A DNA stretch of 64,000 nt from Bacillus tianshenii (GCA_020524525.2 CP129018.1:3042115-3106114); one strand, 5' to 3'; shown: positions 17,704-27,611, counted from the stretch's first letter. Program-made: numbers and translations. The notes: a model not told the origin generated them from the letters alone.

Positions 17704-20082
17704 ATGCTAAATACGATCAAAAAGCTTCTTGGCGACGAGCAACAGCGTAAATTAAAAAAATATTACAAAGTTGTTGAAAAGATTAATAGCTTAGAAGCAG
17801 AATATGAGCAGCTCTCGGATGAAGAATTAAAAGCGAAAACAGTCGAATTTAAAGAAGCATTAGCGAACGGACAAACGATTGATGATATAAAAGCAGAAAG
17901 CTTCGCAGTTGTACGCGAAGCCTCAAAGCGTGTTCTCGGAATGCGTCATTACGATGTACAGTTAATTGGTGGATTAGTCCTAACCGATGGAAATATTGCT
18001 GAAATGCCGACAGGTGAAGGAAAAACGTTGGTTGCATCTCTTCCAAGTTACCTTCGTGCACTCGAAGGCAAAGGTGTTCACGTTATTACGGTCAATGAAT
18101 ACTTAGCAAGACGTGACAGCGAAATGATTGGGCAAATCCATCAATTTCTCGGCTTAACAGTTGGCTTGAACGTGCCAATGATGCAGCCTACTGAGAAAGT
18201 TGCAGCCTATCAAGCGGACATTACATACGGTGTTGGTAATGAGTTCGGCTTTGACTATTTGCGCGATAATATGGTCGCTGACCCACGACAAAAGGTCCAA
18301 CGTCCATACCATTACGTCATTGTGGATGAAGTAGACAGTGTGTTAATTGACGAAGCGAAAACACCATTAATCATTGCTGGTAAAACTAAGGTAAGCGCAG
18401 AGCTTCATTATATAGGCTCCCAAGTTGCACGTCGTTTCAAAGAGGGAGAAGACTTTACGTTCGATATCGAAACGAAAGCAACAAGCCTGACCGATCAAGG
18501 AATTGAGAAAATCGAAAACGCCTTTGGAATCGATAACCTCTATGATTTAGAGCATCAGACGCTTTATCATTATATGATTCAAGCGCTTCGTGCACATGTG
18601 ATGTTTGAGCGGGATGTCGATTATATTGTCCAAGATGGTAAAGTTGTCCTTATCGATATGTTCACAGGACGCCCGATGGAAGGTAGAACGTTAAGTGACG
18701 GCTTGCATCAAGCAATCGAAGCAAAAGAAGGCTTAGAAGTAACGGAAGAAAACAAAACACAAGCATCGATTACGATCCAAAACTATTATCGTATGTACCC
18801 GGTTATTTCTGGTATGACAGGTACAGCGAAAACAGAAGAATCCGAGTTTCAACAATTATATGGCATGGACGTTATTCAAATTCCAACGAACAAGCCAAGA
18901 GCTCGTGAAGATCTTGAAGACCATGTATACGCAACGAAAGACCAAAAGTATACAGCTGTTGTCAATTTAGTACGTGAATGCCATGAGAAAGGCCAGCCTG
19001 TCTTAGTCGGTACAACCTCCATTCTTCAATCTGAAAAGGTTGCCGAATACTTAGATGAGGCAAAGCTTCCGTACCACTTGCTTAATGCGAAAAGTATTGA
19101 ACAAGAAGTGAAGCTTATATCACTAGCAGGTCAAAAGAATCAAATTACAATTGCAACAAACATGGCAGGCCGCGGGACAGACATTATGCTCGGTGAAGGT
19201 GTCGCAGAACTAGGCGGATTATATGTAATCGGTACAGAGCGTCATGAAAGCCGCCGAATCGATAACCAATTAAAAGGACGTTCAGGCCGTCAAGGTGACC
19301 CCAGGAAAAACCCAATTCTTCATTTCCCTGCAGGATGACATGTTCCGTCGCTTTGCAAAGGAAGAAGTTGAGAAGAAAGAGAAAAAAATGTAAAAACAGA
19401 TAACGACGGCTTAATCCAAGACAAGAAAATTCATGAGTTCGTCGATCGTGTCCAACGTATTTGCGAAGGCAGTAACTATGCAGTGCGTGAGTACAACTTA
19501 AAACTCGATAACGTCATCAACGAACAACGTGGAGTTATTTATACGTTACGCGACCGCATTCTAGAGAAAGAAGATATTATTTCACTTGTTACGCCAATGA
19601 TTGATTCATACAGCAAGGCAATGGTGGAAGAGTATTGCTCAGAGGACCTTGTCCCAGAAGAATGGCCGTTAAAAGAACTAGAAACAAAGCTAAACCAAAT
19701 CATTGTTTCACCACAAGTGAACTTAGGTAAGAATTTTATTGATGTAACAGAAGTCCAAGAAGAAGTTTCAAGTAAGGTCGAAAGCTATAAAGCAAACATT
19801 GAAGAGTTAAAAGAAAACCAAAAGCTTCAATTTGCTTTAAAACGCCTTGTGTTAATGGTGGTCGACCATCACTACACGAAACATTTGGAAAGTATGACAC
19901 GTCTTAAAGAAGGAATCGGTCTTCGCCATTACCAGCAAGAAGACCCAATGCGCCTCTATCAAAAAGAAGGTCTTGAGCTGTTCAGCAAGTCATACAGCGA
20001 GCTTGAACGCGATGCAGCCTTCCAGCTTGCCCGCCTAGCGAAGCCTGTTTTTGAACAACAAGAACAAAAAGAAGAGAAATAA
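17704..20082 (+). CDS. secA2: SecA2 accessory preprotein translocase ATPase, reading frame broken by two compensating indels
   Basis: Motor ATPase that drives export of S-layer proteins through SecYEG. Walker A MPTGEGKT at residues 101-108, Walker [14 protein letters not shown] near 204, and the DEAD motor finger region [10 protein letters not shown] near 525 are intact. As written, the first frame ends at 19338. Reading is restored if one C is removed from the CCCC at 19299-19302 (giving GDPGKTQFF) and one A is added to the seven-A run at 19382-19388. Both changes lie in homopolymers, and the frame downstream (open to 20082) is the original one. The repaired protein would be about 792 residues, the size of B. 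anthracis SecA2, and it lacks the SEC-C zinc tail of SecA1. Sequencing error is the likeliest cause. AAGGAG precedes the ATG. Confidence 0.9.
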
Positions 20083-20089
20083 GCTATAT

Positions 20090-20110
20090 GGCGGGTCTTA
20101 CCCGCCTTTT
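20090..20110 (+). terminator. Hairpin with T-run between secA2 and slaP (terminator or attenuator)
   Basis: GGCGGGT/ACCCGCC 7-bp perfect stem with a 3-nt loop, followed by TTTT. It starts 8 bases after the secA2 stop and could lower slaP expression relative to secA2, or separate the two transcripts. Confidence 0.65.
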
Positions 20111-20139
20111 CGGATTTCAATATTAGGAGGAATTCATTT

Positions 20140-21048
20140 ATGCTATCGTTTTTCAAAAAACGCAAAGAAAAGTTAAAGAAAGAAGGTAACGACAGTACAG
20201 TTTCGTCTGAGGAACTATTAAATGAAAAAGACGAAAACGCAAAGGATGAAGAGATCGAAACGGAGCTTTCCGTTCATCCAAGCTGGCAGCTGAAAGAGGA
20301 ACAGCTATATGTATACCGTTTCTTAAGCAATGACTGCGCACCACTCAAACCAAATCAGCTTTCCCTGTCAGGTATTGAGCTAGAAGAAAACGATGAAAAT
20401 ATACGGGTTACAGCGTTTGTACGAAACTCTCTATCTAAAGGTGTACGTTTAAAGGAAACGCCGCTTCTGTTAATCGGTCCTGAAAATGAAAAGCTTGGCC
20501 GCAAGACGTTTGACTTAGCGGAAATTGGTGAAATTCCAGCGAGAAGCAGCAGACCATGGCATTTCATCTTTCCGAAAGAGGACCTTTTCACAGAAGAAAT
20601 TCCGAAAGAAGGCTGGAAGCTTGCATTTGAACTTAAACCTTCTTCTCGCAAGCATGAACTTGACTTAGCAGAAAGCTGGGAACAAAGTCTAGCTGAAGCG
20701 GATAAGCAAAAGTTAGGCGAAATGGTTTCCCAAATTACGCCTCCAAAACCGGGCGAAGTGAACTTCATGGGGCTTCAAGCAGCACGTAAAGACAACGGCG
20801 ATTTGCATATCACAATGCTTATCCGTAACGGAAGTGAAAAGAACTTACACTTAAAACAGCTTCCTTTACAAGTTGAAGATGCTTCAGGCGAAGTTATCGC
20901 AAAAGGCGGCTTCACTCTCGGGGAATTCGAAGTAAAAGCAAACACAAGCAAACCATGGACATTTATCTTCCCTGCTTCCCTTCTTACAAAAGAAGACATC
21001 GACTTAAGCAAATGGAAGGCATATCCACCTCAACAGGAACAGAAATAA
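20140..21048 (+). CDS. slaP: SlaP, accessory Sec system S-layer assembly protein
   Basis: 302-residue cytosolic partner of SecA2, needed in B. anthracis for efficient S-layer protein secretion. It opens with a basic stretch (MLSFFKKRKEKLKK) and an acidic linker, followed by two copies of the SLAP_DUP module: about residues 45-155 (ending SSRPWHFIFPKEDL) and 185-295 (ending TSKPWTFIFPASLL). The repeated PWxFIFP ending of each copy is a clear signature. AGGAGG lies ten bases before the ATG. It sits 57 bases after secA2 on the same strand with a hairpin in between. Its presence strongly implies that this organism makes an S-layer. Confidence 0.92.
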   Translation: MLSFFKKRKEKLKKEGNDSTVSSEELLNEKDENAKDEEIETELSVHPSWQLKEEQLYVYRFLSNDCAPLKPNQLSLSGIELEENDENIRVTAFVRNSLSKGVRLKETPLLLIGPENEKLGRKTFDLAEIGEIPARSSRPWHFIFPKEDLFTEEIPKEGWKLAFELKPSSRKHELDLAESWEQSLAEADKQKLGEMVSQITPPKPGEVNFMGLQAARKDNGDLHITMLIRNGSEKNLHLKQLPLQVEDASGEVIAKGGFTLGEFEVKANTSKPWTFIFPASLLTKEDIDLSKWKAYPPQQEQK

Positions 21049-21057
21049 AATACGCAA

Positions 21058-21094
21058 AAAAGCCGTACCACATTTTTGAAGTGGTACGGCTTTT
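21058..21094. terminator. Bidirectional intrinsic terminator after slaP
   Basis: A 14-bp perfect stem AAAAGCCGTACCAC/GTGGTACGGCTTTT with a 9-nt loop, between slaP and the convergent ABC permease gene. Confidence 0.9.
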
Positions 21095-21132
21095 CTTTGC
21101 TTATCGCCTCTGACGCATTAGGACTGACGCTC

Positions 21133-23103
21133 TTAGCCAGCGTTCTCTTGAGCATCCTGCGAAAGGAATTTTGGCATGTGTTCGTTTGTGAATACGCCGA
21201 AGAAGGATTCTCCGTGGTTTAAGTTGAATTTCACGAAATATTGACCATTGCCGTGTTGGGCGGCTTCGTTTAATGCTTCTACAATCACATGGTCTTCATC
21301 CGAGGTGATTACTTTTTGAGCTGACTCTTTATTTTTAAATACTTCATATGGTGAATAGTAGTACTGACTTGCGTCTTCTTGTTTGACGACTTCAATTGAA
21401 CGAACATCCTCAGGGAGAACTCGAGCGTTTGCGAAGTAACCTTTTTCTTTCAACCAGCCTTCGAGTTTCTGATAGGTTTTCTTCCAATCATAGTGCTGTA
21501 CCATTCTATCTTCTGTATCTACTACTACTTCGATATCAGCCCAGTTTCTCTCAACATTCGCCATCTCTTCATATTCGAGTGAGAGAATTTCTTTCTTTAA
21601 AATTTGCTTCAACTCTTCCATTTCTTTTGGTTCAGCGATCACTGCCCTCTTTCGGCCAACGCCTGAAGGTGAAATAATGATTTGATCCGCTTGCTTGTCT
21701 AAAATGTGAAGCTGAAAATGACCGTATTTATATGGTTTTGACTCAAGTACAGGCTTTAATTGACTCGTAATCACCTGAGTTGGCACGGTGTATTCACGAA
21801 CCATCATACTATCATCTTTCATTTTATAAGCAATGACAAAGTGTTGGCCTTGCACATGATTAGCAGGCTCCTCAGGCTGAGTCGTTACCACTTTTTCATG
21901 CAGGCTGCGCATATTTTGAATGTATTGCTCATCGTTTGAAAATGCTAATTCATCATTTTCTACTAAATTTCTTAACTCGTAAACATTATACCCGTAATAG
22001 ACGCCTTCAACGACTTCTCCATCAGGTACATGTGTTTCATAATTGAAAACATCTACCTTAACGGCAACAACCAGCAATGCAATAATAACAGCATAACCAG
22101 CCATTTCAGCGGCTAGCTTAGGGCGAAAGATCCGCCATGATTTTTGCAAAATCATTTCAGCAGCACTGAAACCAAGAATTGCCCCAATCACATAGCCAAC
22201 ATACAACCACTCAGATTCTCCAGACCGCATACTAGCAAAATATGAACCTGCTAGGAGCATCGCACAGAAAGTAACACCGTATTTGAAAAGGGGCCGTAAG
22301 ATTTGGAACGTAATCACTTGGGTAGCTGTTTCAATATGACGAGCTTTGTATAGAAGTAATCCAAACACAAACAGTGCGACTGTCATGACTGGATAGAAGA
22401 TCATTTCCATTCCTGATAATGTATCGCCACGCATTTCAAAGATTCGAATAATCGGTGACCACTTCTCATACTGAGCACTCATCGCATACTCTGAAAAGCC
22501 ATATAAAAACTGTGTTAATTGATAATTAATCATTACTAACAATCCTGTCGGTAAGAATAAAAGGATATAAGTAAGAATCCCTTGTGCCACTGACATCCCT
22601 GTTACAATCCCGACGAAGATTGTTGTGATAAAGAAAAAGAGTGTTAGCATGGAAACAATAACTGTCCAGCTCATAAGATCGTTAATTGTTAACAAAGTAG
22701 AATACGACACCATTTTGCTAACGAAAAATGTGATAACAGCTGTGAGCCATACTGGAAGCAACAGCATAATTACTCCGCTTAATGTATGGTTGAAATAGAG
22801 GGTACCTCTCTTTATCGGCAGGCTATGCATCATATCTGCGGCTTCCTTTGTTTGCAAGTAACGGAATAACAGTATACCTGCCGCAACCGGAACGGTACAT
22901 AAGAAAAATGCTTGAAGCTCTACTTCAATATGAAAATATGTTTCAATATCATCCAGAACACGATATTCGTCTGAATCGATCATAAGCATTTGTGTTGGCA
23001 GGGCGAAAATTAAACCAATTAAATAGACGATACTTATCCACCCGTGCTGTCTTAAATCCTGTTTAATAAGCCCTGTATTAAATAAGGATATTTTCGATTT
23101 CAT
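21133..23103 (-). CDS. ABC transporter permease (YtrC/D-like)
   Basis: About 656 residues with six N-terminal hydrophobic segments up to residue ~310 (including RYLQTKEAADMMHSLPIKRG, the coupling loop seen in YtrC/D-type permeases), a further pair near 330-355, and a large C-terminal extracytoplasmic part. The start ATG at 23103 is chosen because GGGGGAT lies at good spacing; an in-frame ATG seven codons earlier is possible. It overlaps the ATPase gene by 26 bases, so the two are translationally coupled. The substrate is unknown. In Bacillus, ytr-type systems are induced by lipid-II-binding antibiotics and affect wall properties, which is compatible with the setting but not shown. Confidence 0.82.
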   Translation of the reverse strand: MKSKISLFNTGLIKQDLRQHGWISIVYLIGLIFALPTQMLMIDSDEYRVLDDIETYFHIEVELQAFFLCTVPVAAGILLFRYLQTKEAADMMHSLPIKRGTLYFNHTLSGVIMLLLPVWLTAVITFFVSKMVSYSTLLTINDLMSWTVIVSMLTLFFFITTIFVGIVTGMSVAQGILTYILLFLPTGLLVMINYQLTQFLYGFSEYAMSAQYEKWSPIIRIFEMRGDTLSGMEMIFYPVMTVALFVFGLLLYKARHIETATQVITFQILRPLFKYGVTFCAMLLAGSYFASMRSGESEWLYVGYVIGAILGFSAAEMILQKSWRIFRPKLAAEMAGYAVIIALLVVAVKVDVFNYETHVPDGEVVEGVYYGYNVYELRNLVENDELAFSNDEQYIQNMRSLHEKVVTTQPEEPANHVQGQHFVIAYKMKDDSMMVREYTVPTQVITSQLKPVLESKPYKYGHFQLHILDKQADQIIISPSGVGRKRAVIAEPKEMEELKQILKKEILSLEYEEMANVERNWADIEVVVDTEDRMVQHYDWKKTYQKLEGWLKEKGYFANARVLPEDVRSIEVVKQEDASQYYYSPYEVFKNKESAQKVITSDEDHVIVEALNEAAQHGNGQYFVKFNLNHGESFFGVFTNEHMPKFLSQDAQENAG

Positions 23104-23980
23104 AGCCAATATCCCCCATTTCATAAATGAAAATTTCTTCTAGTGTGAGCGGCAGTAAGTCGAATACAAGCGGTTGTGCCGGCTCAACCTGTTGACGAAT
23201 TTGTGCTTCGCTCCCTCTAACAATACAAAGCAACACACTGCCACGCTTTTCTCGGTACAGTACATCTAACTTGTTTAATACACGATCTGCTGTTTCTTCA
23301 TCCGCAAAAGCCGCCTGGACCTTATGAGTATCTGCCTTCAAATCGTCGACGTCTTTCTCAACAATTAAAGTTCCTTTATGCATAATGCCAACATGATCAC
23401 AAATATCTTCAATCTCACGCAAATTATGGGAGGAAATGATAACAGTCAGCTCGCGCTCAGCAGTATCTTGGAATAATAAGTTCTTAATCTTCTGTCTCAT
23501 GACAGGGTCCAGACCATCAATCGGTTCGTCCAAGATAAGTACATCAGGCATCGCAGATAACGCAAGCCAGAAAGCAACTTGCCGCTGCATTCCTTTTGAC
23601 AGCCGGTGAACCTTACGTGTCAGTTCGATTCCAAACACTTGCTGCAAACGTTCAAACCGTTCCTCGTTCCAGTTCTCATAAAAGCTTCGATAAAACTCAG
23701 CCATCTGCTTAATTGTTGCCTGCGGAAGAAAATAAAGGGCATCCGGAATAAAAATAACCCGCTGCTTTAGGGAAACATTCTCATAAATATTCTGCCCGTC
23801 AATATGTACGCTCCCCTTATTCGAACGATAAATACCGGCCAGCATCTTCAACAATGTCGTCTTTCCTGCTCCGTTCGAGCCAAGCAGACCATAGATGGAG
23901 CCTTTCTGAACAGACAAGCTTAGTTGTTGAACAGCTTCTTCCCGTTCAAATGCCTTTGTGACTTGCTTCACTTCAATCAT
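23078..23980 (-). CDS. ABC transporter ATP-binding protein (YtrB-like)
   Basis: 300-residue ATPase: Walker A GSNGAGKTT near residue 35-43, signature LSKGMQRQV near 130, Walker B DVLILDEPIDGLDP near 147-160, H-loop SSHNLREIED near 186. The C-terminal ~70 residues are a regulatory tail. I prefer the ATG at 23980, which has AGGGGGAAG just upstream, to a start 13 codons earlier that would sit inside the regulator gene. The start overlaps the GntR stop by 8 bases, so GntR, ATPase and permease form one operon. Confidence 0.88.
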   Translation of the reverse strand: MIEVKQVTKAFEREEAVQQLSLSVQKGSIYGLLGSNGAGKTTLLKMLAGIYRSNKGSVHIDGQNIYENVSLKQRVIFIPDALYFLPQATIKQMAEFYRSFYENWNEERFERLQQVFGIELTRKVHRLSKGMQRQVAFWLALSAMPDVLILDEPIDGLDPVMRQKIKNLLFQDTAERELTVIISSHNLREIEDICDHVGIMHKGTLIVEKDVDDLKADTHKVQAAFADEETADRVLNKLDVLYREKRGSVLLCIVRGSEAQIRQQVEPAQPLVFDLLPLTLEEIFIYEMGDIGYEIENILI

Positions 23981-24362
23981 CCTGACTTCCCCCTTCCGCT
24001 CGTTGCTGTGCTTCTTCAAACAGCTTCAATAAATCTTGTTGTGTTAAGCCGAGGTAGACGGCTTCGGCTAATAATTTCATTAATTCTTCTTTCATATCTG
24101 TCAGCTTATTTTCATTGTTCATGATTTCAATAGGCGCCACGAAATTTCCCTTCCCTTTAACGGAATATAAGTACCCTTGTCTCTCCAGCTCCCTGTACGC
24201 TTTCTGGATTGTATTCGGGTTAATCGTCAGTTCTTTTGCTAACATTCGTACAGATGGGAGTTTCTCGTCTGGCTGCAACACTTGGTTAATGATGAGTTCC
24301 TTCACCTTTTCAACCAATTGTTCATAGATGGGCTTTCTGCTGCGAACGTCTAAATCAAACAA
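23973..24362 (-). CDS. GntR-family repressor (YtrA type)
   Basis: 129 residues: N-terminal winged helix (about 10-75, with the GntR signature LPSVRMLAKELTINPNTIQKAYRE split over residues 40-63) and a short C-terminal dimerisation helix pair typical of the YtrA subfamily, which lacks a large effector domain. A TTG start with GGGGGG ten bases upstream. First gene of the transporter operon, so autoregulation is expected. The inverted repeat at 24407-24433 is a plausible operator. Confidence 0.88.
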   Translation of the reverse strand: MFDLDVRSRKPIYEQLVEKVKELIINQVLQPDEKLPSVRMLAKELTINPNTIQKAYRELERQGYLYSVKGKGNFVAPIEIMNNENKLTDMKEELMKLLAEAVYLGLTQQDLLKLFEEAQQRAEGGSQDD

Positions 24363-24406
24363 ATATCGTCGCCCCCCTTATATCTTTCACGTGTACTACG
24401 TGTATT

Positions 24407-24433
24407 AACTGTATTATTTAACTTAATACAGTT
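24407..24433. promoter_or_regulatory. Candidate GntR/YtrA operator, 10-bp perfect inverted repeat
   Basis: AACTGTATTA and TAATACAGTT separated by 7 bases, 45-71 bases upstream of the regulator start. A second partial element, GTGTACTACGTGTA, lies between it and the gene. The match to known YtrA sites is by position and style only. Confidence 0.6.
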
Positions 24434-24487
24434 GTTATTGTAACGATAAAGGTAAGTTCTGTAAAGGAATTTTTTCAAAAAAATGAA

Positions 24488-24521
24488 AAGGCCAGACTCC
24501 TTTAGGAAGGAATCCGGCCTT
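24488..24521 (-). terminator. Intrinsic terminator after the flavoprotein gene
   Basis: AAGGCC...GGCCTT stem of about 13 bp with two mismatches, followed by a T-rich minus-strand run; 8 bases after the stop codon. Confidence 0.75.
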
Positions 24522-24529
24522 ACTTTTTT

Positions 24530-26386
24530 CTAAAAAAGTGTCGAGAAAACAAGGTAGTGTGGCAGTTTATTCATCGCTGTACCTTGCATGACCATATTCT
24601 TTTGTGTTTCGACTCGTTCCATGATAAAGCCGAGCCAGTAGTACGCTTCAGCATTTGTTAGTGGTTCGTTTTTATCTAAACGTTTCGTTAATTCATGGTC
24701 AACCCAGCCTTTATTATAGACGGTTTGCCATGGGTCTTCTGTTTGTTCACCCGTTATGCTAGCTACAATCAGTTGAGCCGCTTCATCACGAGTAATCGTC
24801 TTACTGTCACTCCACAAGCTCTTGTCTGTCAGAACCTTCTTATCAGCAATTCTTGAAAAACCATTTTGAAGGCTTGCTGCAAATTCTGAGGCTGCCATCT
24901 TTTCATCTGGATGAATGTCATTTTTGTAGCCGCCTTTAATTAAGCCCCATTCTAACAATGTCTTGAAAGATGGGTAGAACCATTTACCTTTGTAAGGGTA
25001 AGATAGCTTGTATTCTTTCACCTCAGCGCCTTGCTTCTTCAACCTCACTTGCACGGTATCAATTAACCATTTTGTTTTTGAAATTTCACGGAATGTTACA
25101 TTTTCTTTAATTGCAAGGTCTGCTGCTACACCTGCCGCTTCAGCTACCGCCATCCCTGTTGGAATGACTCGCGCGCTTCCTGATGCGAGAGAATCATAGC
25201 CAGCTGAACGGCTTGCAACAAGTAATCCATCTACTTTTTTCGGAACGATAGAGCGGAATGGAATTGCGTATTGCTTCGGGTTCACGACAACCATCCCATA
25301 ATCATTGACATTGGCTGCTTGAATATCAGCAGGATAACCGCCAAGTGCAATTTGATCCCAATGATCGCGGTTTTCCCAAACATCTCCTATGTCTAACGTA
25401 TATTCAGCCTCGATGTGGCGTGTTTCTCGAACATACAACTCATTAGGATAGCTTGCAACCTGCGCATTTTCAAAACCAGGAAACTCTTTGCGCAGAAACT
25501 TCACAATTTGATTTGTTTCAACCTTGCCGCGCTTAATGGCATTTTGTTTTGATTGCTTGTCTAATCCATCGACACCAAAGATTTGCAATGCATTTATATA
25601 GACAGTACCATCTTCCTGTCTTGCAACATTTAAACCACGTAGGCGAGCTCTTTCTTGATTAGGCTTATAGAGATGATGCAAGTCGGTGAAGCCCCATGCC
25701 GCTGTTTTGTTAATGCCGCCTTTCCCAAACTTTTTCGTTTTGACGGCTTTCTTGATGCCATCCCAATCGACACCTTTTAAGTGAATCATTAAGGTAACCG
25801 CCATCTTATGATTATCAAGGCCAATATCTTCTTTTCCAACTGTGTATGGCACGCCGGCCATTGCAGCTATATCGGCATCTTGGGTCGCATCGATAAATTG
25901 CTTTCCATCAACTCTCACTTGATTGCCGTTACGGTTCACAACTAAGCCTGTTAGTTGATTATCTTTTTTGAGCACTTCTTTGACTTCTGTATTCGTCCAA
26001 AGGGTAATATTCGGCTCATCCTCCACAAGCTTATGAAATGCTTTTTTACCTTTTTTTACGTCAAATACAGATTTCCCCCCCACCATCTTATGCCATTCTT
26101 TGAAAATCCCTTCACTGACTGAGTTCCCATCAGCACCGTTCGGAATATCTAAGTAATTTAACTTTCCATATGTCATCAGTCCTCCAAGACCTTCCCTTGG
26201 AGCTACGAGCAATACTTTCGAACCGTTACGAGCTGCTGAAACAGCCGCTGCAACCCCCTCTGGCTCCCCACCAGTCACAACAACATCGTATGAATTTGTT
26301 GTGGATTCAGGTTCAAAGCCATTTACAATAAAAAAACCTACAAAAAATACCGATATAAATGTTAGCGGGTAGATCAGCTTCTTCAT
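24530..26386 (-). CDS. Exported FAD-dependent oxidoreductase with SLH-like C-terminus
   Basis: About 618 residues. The ATG at 26386 is the natural start, giving a signal/anchor MKKLIYPLTFISVFFVGFF; an upstream in-frame start would add 40 residues of unlikely sequence. The FAD_oxidored (PF12831-type) Rossmann motif is VVTGGEPEGVAAAVSAARNG (residues ~36-55), with the second FAD region DATQDADIAAMAG near 170 and the C-terminal FAD closure VIPTGMAVAEAAGVAA near 430. From ~460 on, the sequence (LLEWGLIKGGYKNDIHPDEKM) reads like a degenerate pair of SLH domains. No twin-arginine motif is seen, so cofactor loading outside the cell is unexplained. Substrate unknown. It is divergent from the Ig-like operon. 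Confidence 0.78.
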   Translation of the reverse strand: MKKLIYPLTFISVFFVGFFIVNGFEPESTTNSYDVVVTGGEPEGVAAAVSAARNGSKVLLVAPREGLGGLMTYGKLNYLDIPNGADGNSVSEGIFKEWHKMVGGKSVFDVKKGKKAFHKLVEDEPNITLWTNTEVKEVLKKDNQLTGLVVNRNGNQVRVDGKQFIDATQDADIAAMAGVPYTVGKEDIGLDNHKMAVTLMIHLKGVDWDGIKKAVKTKKFGKGGINKTAAWGFTDLHHLYKPNQERARLRGLNVARQEDGTVYINALQIFGVDGLDKQSKQNAIKRGKVETNQIVKFLRKEFPGFENAQVASYPNELYVRETRHIEAEYTLDIGDVWENRDHWDQIALGGYPADIQAANVNDYGMVVVNPKQYAIPFRSIVPKKVDGLLVASRSAGYDSLASGSARVIPTGMAVAEAAGVAADLAIKENVTFREISKTKWLIDTVQVRLKKQGAEVKEYKLSYPYKGKWFYPSFKTLLEWGLIKGGYKNDIHPDEKMAASEFAASLQNGFSRIADKKVLTDKSLWSDSKTITRDEAAQLIVASITGEQTEDPWQTVYNKGWVDHELTKRLDKNEPLTNAEAYYWLGFIMERVETQKNMVMQGTAMNKLPHYLVFSTLF

Positions 26387-26588
26387 TTCTCCACATCCGT
26401 CCTTTTCTAGTTGTTGTTTCGTCATTATCACCCTGAAAAGAAAGCATCGTCCTTTCCAATAGAAAATCGAAGAAACCATGGTGCAAGTAGTTGTTTCGTA
26501 GTACACTTATGGATGAAGAAATCTTTTCCATACAATCAAAAACTTAACTTTTAGATAAAAAGAGTAACGAAAGGTGTGTAAGAAAATT

Positions 26589-27611
26589 ATGAACGCTTCA
26601 AGCATTTTTTCGAGAGCGACATCCCTCTTTCTGAGTGTTTTATTGCTATTATCTGTCTTTTTTGCTTTTTCCCAATCAAACCAGGCAAATGCTGCCTCCT
26701 ATGCAACGATTAAAGATACGAATGTTGATAACGGAGACAAACAGGTGCCGATTGATATTCAGCCGACGATTACTTTTAATGGCACTATCAAAAACTTTCA
26801 TAAAGAAAAAATTTCACTAGGCCTAAAACAAACAGGTGATAAGTATAAAGAGATTGCGATTAAAGAGATTCGCAAATCAGCTGACAAGCTTATTATCATT
26901 CCCGAAAAATACCTTGAATTTAATGAAACATATAAGCTTGAGTTAGAAGATAATGCCGTTGAAATCGAAGGGAAAAACTATTACAAAAACAAAAAGACCA
27001 TCCGCTTCGAAACAAACTACATTGATTTCTACGACTTAATGGTTGTAAATGACGCGAAGTTAGCAAACATCCTAAATACATATACCCCGCGTGAACTTAA
27101 AGTATTCGCCCCTGAGCGATATATTGAAGAAATCACTGTTTTACACAAAAAACGCGGAAAAGTAGAAGAAGATGCGCGCCAACAAGTAACCGACTCATTA
27201 ACAAACATTGATGTCGTCATAAAAGAAGACACTAAGATTAACCGTGTTTTCATTAAAATTAAATATGACGGTCATACGATGCACTCAGCAAATGGAAAAC
27301 TTCTTGAAGAAGACACAGGAAACAACAATAATAAACAGCAAACAGAAACCTATACAATTGGCTTTGGAAATTTACCATTAGCCTACGATTTAGTCGTAAC
27401 AGCCTACAATGTGAAAAATGAAAAGCTTGATGAGCAAACAATTAAGATTGCTGCAGATGATAATTTGTTTTCAGAAGTGAGCGAGAAGTATGACTACAAA
27501 ACAGCAGGCCTTGGCTATACACTATATGACCTACTGGCAAACGATACAGACTTTAATGACCTGCTAACGGAAAATGATATGCAGAAATTGAAGGTGCAAG
27601 TGATCCCATGA
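26589..27611 (+). CDS. Exported Ig-like (Big_5-type) domain protein
   Basis: 340-residue secreted protein. The ATG at 26589 is preferred: AAAGGTG lies upstream, whereas the earlier in-frame GTG overlaps that ribosome site. Signal peptide to about residue 36 (SNQANA|ASYAT). The first mature domain (about 37-145) is an SbsA/Big_5-like Ig fold (VPIDIQPTITFNGTIKNF ... YYKNKKTIRFET). The remainder contains further beta-rich segments without a recognised family. It is the first gene of a three-gene operon and overlaps the next by 4 bases (ATGA). A structural or adhesive surface role is likely but not shown. Confidence 0.65.
   Translation: MNASSIFSRATSLFLSVLLLLSVFFAFSQSNQANAASYATIKDTNVDNGDKQVPIDIQPTITFNGTIKNFHKEKISLGLKQTGDKYKEIAIKEIRKSADKLIIIPEKYLEFNETYKLELEDNAVEIEGKNYYKNKKTIRFETNYIDFYDLMVVNDAKLANILNTYTPRELKVFAPERYIEEITVLHKKRGKVEEDARQQVTDSLTNIDVVIKEDTKINRVFIKIKYDGHTMHSANGKLLEEDTGNNNNKQQTETYTIGFGNLPLAYDLVVTAYNVKNEKLDEQTIKIAADDNLFSEVSEKYDYKTAGLGYTLYDLLANDTDFNDLLTENDMQKLKVQVIP

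Noticed and set aside
19338-19483. Apparent 145-base gap between two secA2 pieces
   Set aside because: It is continuous SecA2 coding sequence in another frame, joined by the two homopolymer indels.
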